The translations under genes and the position numbers were made by a program. Shown here one piece after another: positions 25,703 through 33,197 of a DNA stretch of 64,000 nt; position 1 is the stretch's first letter, and each line of letters begins with the position of its first letter. The DNA comes from Salipaludibacillus neizhouensis (lineage in GTDB: Bacteria; Bacillota; Bacilli; Bacillales; Salisediminibacteriaceae), in contig NZ_KZ614146.1 in the NCBI RefSeq assembly GCF_002886185.1, forward strand, positions 1,968,930 through 2,032,929. The letters are read 5' to 3'. The notes below the pieces were generated by a model. The model saw only the letters and a program-made list of their open reading frames with translations. It was not told the DNA's origin and searched no databases.

Positions 25703-25924
25703 AAGTCTAATCCCCTTTTTAATCTGTTTTTTTCATGGTGAAGTTTATTGATGCCTAGTTCAAACTAGATTTGCTTTTAAATAACAGCTCATTGAATTTA
25801 GATAATTGTTCAGAATTTTTATTTTTCGTACAATTCAAATCTCCTAGTTTTGATAAAAAATTCCACAACTAATTAGCCCAATTTCGAAGCGGCGTTGTAT
25901 GTCGCAGTATTCAGTTATCCAAAT

Positions 25925-27139
25925 TTAGATTTTATTTTCCGACCAATCTTTTAGTAGTCCTCGCATACGTGACGAAGGCAGATATAATTTTATGGATTCT
26001 CCGTTACGGATGCGTGATCGATATACCCACTGTAGTAAATCAGCTACCGCTAGTAAGTCTTGATTCACAGATACACCGTTATCTTCGAAAAACGAGCGTT
26101 CTATTGGATTCATATAACGATTGAATACGTAAGCAAGTGCCCATCTGTCTTGGTATTCGTTTGTTGCTCTGGCATTACATTGCAAGAATGATTTCCCATA
26201 CCCTTTCCCAGCTAATCCTTTTCTGACTAATTCGTGTTCACCTTTTACTGTCGTCCACAAAATTTCCGCTACTTTTGCATTCAACTTATTGCGGAAGTAG
26301 TTATAAATATTGTTTCGAACTTCTTCCTCTTTCTCAGCGGACATTCTTTTTAAAAAGGTTGCACTAAATGCGTTAGTTGCTCCGCCTATGTCATTCAATT
26401 TCCCTTCGTATACATTCATTAATTCGTATAATTCTTTTCGACTTTCCTTTGTCTTATCATATTCGATCAATTCATACTTTCCATCGTGATATTCAACAGC
26501 ATGATACTCGTATTGAAAACCATATAAGTCGAAATAGTATCGCTGTATTTGTGCATCGAATAAGTAGGTTAGGATGTATACGTCGTCAAATAATCGAAAT
26601 ACTTGCGGAGGAAATGCCCATATTAGGAATCTTCCGCGATGATAGAAGAGGTTACCTGCTCTCGCTAACATCATTACGCTAGAATACGCAGCTTGTGCAT
26701 CGTAATCCTCACATGTCCATATAACACGATTGTTTTCTACTTCGATATGTCCTAGTCTTATCAAGTCGGTTATGTCACGGTTTGTAACAGGCGCCTTTTC
26801 GATCACGTCCATGACTTCATCGAGAATTAACGTATATCCGCTGTCTGTTAACAATTCTATTAATTCATCGTCTGCGGTCTGAAAAAGTGAGTGCGTTGAT
26901 ACGATGTCTTTACCATCTACAATCATTTCTTTCAAACTTCGCATTTTGCTACCGTCCTTATTACTATTGTTCGGCGCATAGAACGTTCGATCTGTATTCT
27001 CTAGAATTCGTTCAACTTCCGCAAGATATGGCGTTATATAAATGAATTTCTCTAGCGGATTAGCTTCGTTCATATGTTGAATTGCATACTGCGTTTTTCC
27101 CGTTCCCATAAGAGAATCTATTACTTTAACTTTCGTCAT
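25925..27139 (-). CDS. Helicase-like ATPase, probable replication protein of the island
   Basis: A 404-aa protein with Walker A DSLMGTGKTQ at residues 8-17 and a Walker B/DExx-like LILDEVMDV near residue 123, after DIVSTHSLF. These are the features of a superfamily 2 helicase N-terminal domain (origin-of-replication-binding/DEAD type). The C-terminal 200 residues contain KGYGKSFLQCNARATNEYQD and end LPSSRMRGLL. Iteron-like repeats lie 50-100 bases before its start, consistent with a replication initiator or helicase. The role is inferred. Confidence 0.65.
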   Translation of the reverse strand: MTKVKVIDSLMGTGKTQYAIQHMNEANPLEKFIYITPYLAEVERILENTDRTFYAPNNSNKDGSKMRSLKEMIVDGKDIVSTHSLFQTADDELIELLTDSGYTLILDEVMDVIEKAPVTNRDITDLIRLGHIEVENNRVIWTCEDYDAQAAYSSVMMLARAGNLFYHRGRFLIWAFPPQVFRLFDDVYILTYLFDAQIQRYYFDLYGFQYEYHAVEYHDGKYELIEYDKTKESRKELYELMNVYEGKLNDIGGATNAFSATFLKRMSAEKEEEVRNNIYNYFRNKLNAKVAEILWTTVKGEHELVRKGLAGKGYGKSFLQCNARATNEYQDRWALAYVFNRYMNPIERSFFEDNGVSVNQDLLAVADLLQWVYRSRIRNGESIKLYLPSSRMRGLLKDWSENKI

Positions 27140-27192
27140 ACTAATCGCCCTTCCAATCGTGATTCGTATTTACACGTTTTTTTTACTACTAC

Positions 27193-27234
27193 TAATATTG
27201 ATCTAATATTGGATTAACTATCGAAGTAATATTG
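27193..27234. repeat. Three iteron-like TAATATTG repeats
   Basis: TAATATTG occurs at 27193-27200, 27204-27211 and 27227-27234. Offsets are 11 and 23 bases, nearly whole helical turns. They lie just upstream of the helicase gene, in AT-rich DNA. Confidence 0.55.
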
Positions 27235-28303
27235 AATTAATTAATAACGAAATGCAAAAACGAGCGTAGCGAGTTATTTGCACGAGCTATAGCGAGTGAA
27301 TCACTTGAACTTTCTAGCGATCACATACGATGTATCAATATATAAGTGATTAAGTTCAAACCCTTTGCTGGTCTGCAAAGATCGCATCCAGCGGCTAATA
27401 ATAATAAGTTCTTTTAATACGTATTTAATGGCGATTTTTCTAGCACGTTTATTACCCGTTCTTTAAGGGAGAACGCTTGAAACCGTTGGTATCAAAGGGT
27501 TTATTTTCGTATTTAGCACCTTTACTTGCTAGAATCGTTTGTAGTAGTTATTTCGCACGATATATTAGCTACATTTTAAACGATTTAATAAGCCTAATAT
27601 CTGCTACTCGTACTTATACGCCTGTATAGAAAAGCAAGTTTATTCGTATACGCTCGTACTCTAACGAAATCCGGTTTCGATCTCTTTCTTACATATGCGG
27701 AAAATCCTTGTGGTCACGCGTTATTCCATTCATTTCGTCCCCCTCCTTTCTTATCTACGACCGGCGTTATTTCCTCGTAGACTTCCCATACATACGTTTA
27801 TTTTTTTATCCATACTTCGCTACTTCGCTGTAGGAAAATTTCCGTCACACGTACCCCAGATGTTTTAATCGTGTTTTCGTTCGATCGTTTCTCCCTTCAC
27901 ATGTAACTACCCGGCCGACCTCGTTTTGTCACACTTTTTACGAAAATAGTTTAAAGTTTTTTTCGCAGCTTTACGTATGTTACGTAACACGCCAGTCCGA
28001 AACATGATATTTGCACGCTGATAACACGATTACAAAGCGTTTAGATAACGCCAAAAAAAGCCTACCCATTGATTGAGTAAACTATTAGTGAGATATCGTA
28101 CTTCCTAGCGATACACATTCTCTTCTATATGAGTACATCACACGTCGAACATTATCGCAATCCGTTCTCTTTATATACATCCTCTCTAACTCAATCGCTT
28201 ATGAGACATCTTACAAGTGGTAAAACCGTGTTTCTAAAGGCTGTCCAACTGGTGCAGTTGTATAAAGCTGAGGATAGTAGATAATGTCGGCTATCCCATT
28301 CGA
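27235..28303. other. 1.1-kb non-coding region beside the helicase
   Basis: No gene of normal size. It contains the hairpin CTTTGC-TGGTCT-GCAAAG at 27363-27380, repeated cgagcgtagcgag/cgagctatagcgag strings near 27262-27298, and a complementary pair built from AATCACTT and TTGAACTT near 27300 and 27345. A 14-codon frame at 27689-27733 (minus) has an unusually strong site, AAAGGAGGGGGACGAA. It may be the island's origin of replication. Confidence 0.4.
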
Positions 28304-28651
28304 TTATTCGCCTTCTATGGACAGTTCTGACTTCGCATGATCTACAAACCCAGCCATTACAGTATCTAACGTTTCAATATGTTCTATAAGCGATCTCAGT
28401 TCGGAAATGACTCCTTCTTTGTTTACAAATCGGCGTACAAACGCATTTTCATTCTCGAATACAATGCCTAATTTGTGCGACTTATCCAGCGTAAAATTAC
28501 ATAGTGCGGATTGCCTTTCGTTTTCAATAGTTTTAGGCGGATTAAAGTCATTGTCTTGCGATGATAAATTAAATGTATCGTCACCTTTCAATATTTCGGA
28601 CAAATCAAGTCGCTTAGCGAACGTCTCTAAGTAAGCTTGATATTCGTTCAT
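28304..28651 (-). CDS. 115-aa hypothetical protein
   Basis: Begins MNEYQAYLETFAKRLDLSEI and ends in a helical, acidic region (SELRSLIEHIETLDTVMAGF). An AAGGGAG site lies eight bases before the ATG. Soluble, no Cys cluster, no membrane segment. No family recognised. Confidence 0.6.
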   Translation of the reverse strand: MNEYQAYLETFAKRLDLSEILKGDDTFNLSSQDNDFNPPKTIENERQSALCNFTLDKSHKLGIVFENENAFVRRFVNKEGVISELRSLIEHIETLDTVMAGFVDHAKSELSIEGE

Positions 28652-28800
28652 GTGATCGACTCCCTTTTCTTATGATTTCGGCTCGTTATAATAACGATAC
28701 GTTCGCCCTTTCCACTATTAACCCGAGATCTATAAAATATACTATCGCTGTAACACGACTAACAAACGTATGGAGAACGAAAAAAGAGCCTGTCCAATGT

Positions 28801-28923
28801 ATGAACAAGCTCGATGAGAACGTATTGATTTCGATGATTCTTGTTTTATCTGCGTTAATCCTCGTATCTCTTTCGGTTGTCGGACTCCCTGGCGTGATAA
28901 ATCAGGAGATTACGGTTATGTAG
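28801..28923 (+). CDS. Possible 40-aa membrane peptide
   Basis: MNKLDENVLISMILVLSALI continues into LVSLSVVGLPGVINQ: one strong membrane helix after a charged head. The ribosome binding site is weak (AAAAGAG). The frame extends upstream to 28672 but those residues look non-coding. Confidence 0.35.
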   Translation: MNKLDENVLISMILVLSALILVSLSVVGLPGVINQEITVM

Positions 28924-29182
28924 CGCCAGAGGAATATTCAGTAAGAAGTAATATATGACGGTATAATGCTTTATAAATTACTATTCTAGGAAGTTCGAAT
29001 TTGCTCGTCTTACTTTACTAACTTATTTTAATTTCTAAATAACTAACGTTCTCTTTTTTCCTATCATCTACTTTACCTACGCATAGTGTCGAATTTTGAA
29101 TAACGAATTTTATGGTTTTACTATATACGGTTTGCTAGAATTATTTTACAGGAGAAAGTTACAAGGAAAGGGTGTTGAATAA

Positions 29183-29728
29183 ATGAAGAATAAGAAATTT
29201 CTTTATATTTTATTGTTTTTCTCTAGTTTTATTGTTTTGGCTAGTATAGCAAGTGCTAATGAATCTCCAAAAACCATACCTATTGAAAAAGTAGGAGAAG
29301 ACGGAGAAAGTTACACAAAGTATGTATCTCATGAAGCTGTAAACATTCTTATTTATGACGAGATTAATGTGGTAGTACACGAAATTTTAGGGCTAGAAAA
29401 CCTTCAAATTAAAGGTAACTCGATTTCCCATGATGAAGGCACACATATTGGTATAAATCCTAGACATATAATTGTACCAGTAACAAATGAATTAAGAGTA
29501 GGCGATGAAATCCCCCAAAGTTTAATTGATAACTATGATCCATCAAAGTATATTGTCTATACAGAAGAAGAACTAACTGAAATAGTAAAAACTATGGAAA
29601 TTAAGTTAGCCGAATACGAAACAAAAATAATAGAATTAGAAAAAACAATTGGTTCTATTGAAGAATTACAAAATAGAGTAGATAATTTAGAAGAAAAACT
29701 TCCACAAACTAGAAGACCAACTAACTAA
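29183..29728 (+). CDS. Secreted protein with C-terminal coiled coil
   Basis: 181 residues. MKNKKFLYILLFFSSFIVLA is a signal peptide cleaved near ASANE. A beta-rich middle follows, and the last 60 residues form a heptad coiled coil (EIKLAEYETKIIELEKTIGS, then LQNRVDNLEEKL). A GAAAGGGTGTTG site precedes the ATG and a terminator follows. Domain order is the reverse of the other island-borne secreted protein at 22181, which has its coiled coil first. No family recognised. Confidence 0.75.
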   Translation: MKNKKFLYILLFFSSFIVLASIASANESPKTIPIEKVGEDGESYTKYVSHEAVNILIYDEINVVVHEILGLENLQIKGNSISHDEGTHIGINPRHIIVPVTNELRVGDEIPQSLIDNYDPSKYIVYTEEELTEIVKTMEIKLAEYETKIIELEKTIGSIEELQNRVDNLEEKLPQTRRPTN

Positions 29729-29745
29729 ATTAAATAACAAGATTC

Positions 29746-29783
29746 AAAAAGCCTTTCTTAGCTTAATGTTAAGGTGGCTTTTT
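29746..29783 (+). terminator. Terminator after the coiled-coil protein gene
   Basis: AAAAAGCC at 29746-29753 pairs with GGCTTTTT at 29776-29783, with partial pairing inside, and more T follow. Confidence 0.65.
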
Positions 29784-29840
29784 TTTTATTTTTTTCTCGT
29801 AATCAATTCCTTCCCAATTCGCCGAACCACACTCTTTACG

Positions 29841-30008
29841 TCACATAATATGACTCTCTGTAAACCGTAGCACCTTCCAGCCATGACCCTTCAAATATGC
29901 GTCTTTTTGTCTGTCGTTCGTTTTATCTTTTGGCGCAGTATGATTTGCTTTACCGTCTGTTTCAATCGTCAATAGACTCGCAATACGTTTCTCAATACAC
30001 AGTTGTCA
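29841..30008 (-). pseudogene. Relic of a DUF559-type nuclease
   Basis: The minus-strand frame reads EKRIASLLTIETDGKANHTA, then PKDKTNDRQKDAYLKGHGWK and VLRFTESHIM-stop. It matches the C-terminal half of the intact nuclease at 30641-31069 (LAIETDGKANHTSPKDKARD...HGWRVLRFTG). An in-frame stop cuts it upstream and no start is present. It is a broken second copy, in opposite orientation, on the other side of the HEPN gene. Confidence 0.8.
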
Positions 30009-30070
30009 TTCCCTATTAAATAATATTATTTAAACTCTAAAAACTTTCTTTCGATGTATCTCTAAGGCCT

Positions 30071-30475
30071 TTAGTGATGGTGACAAAGGATGTTGCGCTT
30101 AGGAAAGAACCTTAAATTCTGCTTTTGAGCATTGAGTTTAACTTTGACTACGTGACAAAATTTTAACAGTAAATTGTATTCGTCAGAGGAGATGACCTTC
30201 ATATGGGCGATGTCATTACGAATTGGCTTCGAACTGAGAAGAAAAGTAAGTTCATCGTATTCAAAGTAGTTTCTAAATAGAGGGTGTTTTTCGTAAAGAT
30301 TGAGGACTTCGCGGAACAACATATCGTCTAGTGGCTTTTTAAATTTGAGATATTCTTCCCACCTCCAACCGTGTTTCCTAAAAAGCGTTGAATGAACGTG
30401 ATACTTTAACTGCGTTTCAATTTCGTATAACATTCGATATGCCGACGTCATATAATCAACATCTAATTCGTGCAT
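30071..30475 (-). CDS. HEPN-domain protein (probable RNase or its relative)
   Basis: A 134-aa all-helical protein. The signature RNDIAH (R-x4-H) in KPIRNDIAHMKVISSDEYN, near residue 96, is the HEPN active-site motif. The N-terminal half (MLYEIETQLKYHV, then FRKHGWRWEEYLKF) recalls Swt1/Abi-type HEPN proteins. HEPN RNases act in abortive infection and toxin-antitoxin systems. It is divergent from a nuclease gene at 30641 at the far end of the island, a common place for defence cargo. A degraded piece of a relative lies at 44541-44640. The class is inferred from motif and fold pattern. Confidence 0.65.
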   Translation of the reverse strand: MHELDVDYMTSAYRMLYEIETQLKYHVHSTLFRKHGWRWEEYLKFKKPLDDMLFREVLNLYEKHPLFRNYFEYDELTFLLSSKPIRNDIAHMKVISSDEYNLLLKFCHVVKVKLNAQKQNLRFFPKRNILCHHH

Positions 30476-30640
30476 GAGCGTGGCTCCTTGCGAGGTTAGT
30501 GTGATAGTACGAGGTAATTCTAAAAAAAATTATAGCCTAGAATAATCTGAAAAGATATACATTTATACATACTTTTACGAAAAATAACTGAATTGTTTAA
30601 CTTTTCTTTAATACGACGATGATAATTCTGAGGTGAGCAT

Positions 30641-31069
30641 ATGGAAACATTCGTCTTGGTGTTTACCGCTTTGTTAGTACTGGCGGTATATGTAACGTAT
30701 AAAGAAATGAAGACATTCGATCGCACTTCCCTTCCAACTTTCGATAGTGAATGGAGTAAAACCGAGAGTCCCATTCAAAGGCGCTTACTTAAAGCGTTAA
30801 GAAATAACGGCTATTCTCCATTAACTGAAGTAACAGTCGGTAAACGTAAATTACGTATAGATATCGCTTTTCCTTTTCAGAAGTTGGCGATTGAAACGGA
30901 CGGCAAGGCGAACCACACTTCGCCAAAAGATAAAGCGAGAGACCGTCGTAAGGATAAGTATCTACAAGAACACGGTTGGCGAGTGCTACGCTTTACAGGA
31001 ACTAGAATTCATCGGGATATGAAAGGAATTTTACGAAGGATAGAATCGGAGCTTCAAAAAGAAAGCTAA
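30641..31069 (+). CDS. Membrane-anchored DUF559-type (Vsr-like) nuclease
   Basis: 142 residues. METFVLVFTALLVLAVYVTY is one N-terminal membrane helix. The rest is a PD-(D/E)xK fold of the DUF559/very-short-patch-repair type: ESPIQRRLLKALRNNGYSPL, KLRIDIAFP (Asp), LAIETDGKANHT (Glu), then DRRKDKYLQEHGWRVLRFTG. These proteins are rarely membrane-anchored. The neighbour is a divergent HEPN gene 165 bases away, and a broken copy of the nuclease lies beyond that. Likely island defence; cleavage target unknown. Confidence 0.8.
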   Translation: METFVLVFTALLVLAVYVTYKEMKTFDRTSLPTFDSEWSKTESPIQRRLLKALRNNGYSPLTEVTVGKRKLRIDIAFPFQKLAIETDGKANHTSPKDKARDRRKDKYLQEHGWRVLRFTGTRIHRDMKGILRRIESELQKES

Positions 31070-31196
31070 CGTGCTATAATACGATATAATAGAAGACGTA
31101 ATACTATCGGACTCAAAACGAAACCTTTGGGGGATTCCTCGAAAAATACTTAAGGAACGTTGATTTTGCGGTGATTTATCGGAGATTCTCCGTAGA

Positions 31197-31266
31197 GAAG
31201 TCTTCAAAACTTTATGGGAGGCGCGTGCCGTCTCCGGTGGGTTCGATTCCCACACGGTCCCGCCAA
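31197..31266 (+). repeat. attR, duplicated tRNA-Sec 3' portion
   Basis: The 70-bp exact match to 18867-18936. It contains the anticodon, variable and T arms and CCA but no 5' half, so it is not a functional tRNA. Confidence 0.92.
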
Positions 31267-31486
31267 TATTCTTCTACATATACCAACTTCTACATACAAC
31301 CTTCTGCCTTATATATATGGCTGTTGTCTCTATCTCCCACCGAATTACTTCTTCCCACGACAAATCAGAATAAATTTTGTAATATCAATGACTTTCTAAC
31401 CCTAAAAGGAATATAATATAACAAGGTCCGATTGGTTCTCTTTTGGAACAATCTAGATTCTAAGATAATTTTTGGAGGCTTCTTTA

Positions 31487-31978
31487 ATGAAAATGAAAAT
31501 GTCCGACTTACCAGGTGTAGGCAAAAAAATGTCTTTCCTTACATCCGAAGAGCAAATGTTAGTGCTAATCTCTCATCACTCAGGTAAAAGAGAATTACAT
31601 CTATTTGATGATGAAGATGATGATGAGCCTTGTTTTACCGTGAAACTAAACGCCTATGAAACAAAGGAAATTGGCGCCCAACTATTAGGAGCCATGAACC
31701 AACACGTTGATGCAGATACAATGAAAACATTCAATAAACACCTTGTTATGGAATGGTCAGAACTGAAAGATCATTCATTCCTGATTGGTAAAACATTAAT
31801 TGACTCGAGAATAAGAGAAGAAACCGGAGCTTCTGTAATGGCTATTATGCGCGCTGATGATATGATTGTTAGCCCTGATCCTTCCGAAGTATTAAGAGCC
31901 GGGGATACTTTGATGGCAGCGGGGAAAAGTGATCAAATCAAAGAATTTGAGCTATACGTAACAAGAAAAGGTAACTGA
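31487..31978 (+). CDS. khtT: Regulatory subunit of a K+/H+ antiporter (KhtT-like)
   Basis: 163 residues from MKMKMSDLPGVGKKM. The start follows GGAGG by eight bases. The N-terminal KhtT-type domain is followed by a TrkA-C domain (LIGKTLIDSRIREETGASVM, then DMIVSPDPSEVLRAGDTLMA). In B. subtilis KhtT gates KhtU, which exports K+ or NH4+ in response to methylglyoxal and alkaline stress. Its TGA overlaps the ATG of the antiporter gene (TGATG), so both are made together. Confidence 0.9.
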   Translation: MKMKMSDLPGVGKKMSFLTSEEQMLVLISHHSGKRELHLFDDEDDDEPCFTVKLNAYETKEIGAQLLGAMNQHVDADTMKTFNKHLVMEWSELKDHSFLIGKTLIDSRIREETGASVMAIMRADDMIVSPDPSEVLRAGDTLMAAGKSDQIKEFELYVTRKGN

Positions 31979-33147
31979 TGAATGGGATAGAGTTGCCGAT
32001 AGTCCTAACTGCAGGTATTGTCCTATTACTCTTGTTTTGTGTAGGTTTTATTGGCATTAAAATAAAAATCCCCGGGGTTATATTATATATTTTATTAGGG
32101 ATTGTTATAGGAGGTCTGTTCACGGACAATCACCTCCTGTACATAGCCGGTGAAATAGGCATTATACTCTTGTTTTTCATGTTAGGCATGGAGTTTCCAG
32201 TCAAACGATTAATACAAGTAGCCAAAAAAATTGCCCCAGCAGGGTTTCTCGATGTACTTTTAAGTCTAGGTGTCACCACCGCAATTTGTTTGTTGTTCGG
32301 GCTGGACTGGATAACTGCATTCTTAATTGGCGGTATAGCATATGCAACAAGCTCCTCTATTACAGCTAAAATGCTCGAGAGTTCCAAACGAATGGCAAAC
32401 CCTGAATCTGAATACATGTTAGGAATACTTATTTTTGAAGATTTAGTCGCGCCTATTGTTGTTGCTATTCTTGTAGGTTTAACCGCAGGTGACGGAGTAA
32501 CCGGATTAGATTTTAGTATCATCGTTTTAAAAATTGTTCTCTTAACAGTGTTTGCGGTTCTATTAGGTACGAAAGTATTCTCAAAACTTAATAGATTTTG
32601 CGATAAATATGTTACCGAAGATGTGTTTATTTTATTTATAGTCGGGATTGCTCTTTCCTATGGAGGCCTTGCATTATACCTTGATTTATCCGAAGTACTT
32701 GGAGCATTTTTAGCGGGTATTATCTTAGCAGAAACAAAACGGACAGAACCGATAGATCAATTATTGTTGCCGATAAGAGATTTATTACTTCCACTATTTT
32801 TCTTGTACTTTGGGACCTCCATCGTATTTGGAGAAATCCCAATGCTTCCGCTGTTAATCATTGTATTTGTTTGGTCTATTATTGCAAAAATTATCATCGG
32901 GATTGTTGGCGGGAAATGGTTCGGATTATCCAAGAAGGTTTCTTTAAGAGCCGGATTATCCATGACATCACGAGGAGAATTCTCTGTTATCATTGCCAGC
33001 TTAGCCACTGCACCGATAGCATTGTTTAGTAGTATTTTTATATTAGCATCAGCTACGGTAGGTATTGTTTTATTCGTGTATGCGCCTAAAATTACGAATA
33101 AAATCTATCCTAAAAAGATAAAAGTAAAAGAGACTGCAGCTACTTAA
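31978..33147 (+). CDS. khtU: K+/H+ antiporter, CPA2 family (KhtU-like)
   Basis: A 389-aa integral membrane protein with about 12 membrane segments. CPA2 hallmarks are GIKIKIPGVILYILLGIVIG, LLFFMLGMEFP, AYATSSSITAKMLE and LIFEDLVAPIVVA. It lacks a C-terminal RCK domain, which is supplied in trans by KhtT. The long terminator after it works in both directions. Confidence 0.92.
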   Translation: MNGIELPIVLTAGIVLLLLFCVGFIGIKIKIPGVILYILLGIVIGGLFTDNHLLYIAGEIGIILLFFMLGMEFPVKRLIQVAKKIAPAGFLDVLLSLGVTTAICLLFGLDWITAFLIGGIAYATSSSITAKMLESSKRMANPESEYMLGILIFEDLVAPIVVAILVGLTAGDGVTGLDFSIIVLKIVLLTVFAVLLGTKVFSKLNRFCDKYVTEDVFILFIVGIALSYGGLALYLDLSEVLGAFLAGIILAETKRTEPIDQLLLPIRDLLLPLFFLYFGTSIVFGEIPMLPLLIIVFVWSIIAKIIIGIVGGKWFGLSKKVSLRAGLSMTSRGEFSVIIASLATAPIALFSSIFILASATVGIVLFVYAPKITNKIYPKKIKVKETAAT

Positions 33148-33152
33148 GTTAT

Positions 33153-33197
33153 AAATAAACGTTAGAAAGTGCTTTGAGCACTTTCTAACGTTTATTT
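33153..33197. terminator. Bidirectional terminator between khtU and dac
   Basis: A 20-bp perfect stem: AAATAAACGTTAGAAAGTGC (33153-33172) with its complement at 33178-33197, around TTTGA. T-rich sequence flanks both sides. Confidence 0.9.

Larger units (their letters stand above)
18867..31266. mobile_element. 12.4-kb genomic island integrated in selC
   Basis: The island is bounded by 70-bp perfect direct repeats of the tRNA-Sec 3' part (18867-18936 and 31197-31266). A tyrosine integrase starts 180 bases inside the left end. Contents in order: integrase, Mrr-type nuclease, secreted protein, small tyrosine recombinase, two XRE regulators, small genes, helicase with iteron-like repeats, secreted coiled-coil protein, HEPN protein and DUF559 nuclease. 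No phage structural or conjugation genes are visible, so it may be a satellite-like or replicating island. Large gene-free stretches are unusual for a phage. Confidence 0.9.

Noticed and set aside
28672-28800. Upstream extension of the 40-aa membrane peptide to 83 codons
   Set aside because: The added residues overlap the promoter side of the divergent 115-aa gene and look random.
31197-31266. A second tRNA-Sec gene
   Set aside because: Only the 3' portion is present; it is the att duplication without an acceptor 5' strand or D arm.
18867-31266. Prophage
   Set aside because: No capsid, terminase, portal, tail or lysis genes are recognisable, although the integrase and XRE regulators are phage-like.
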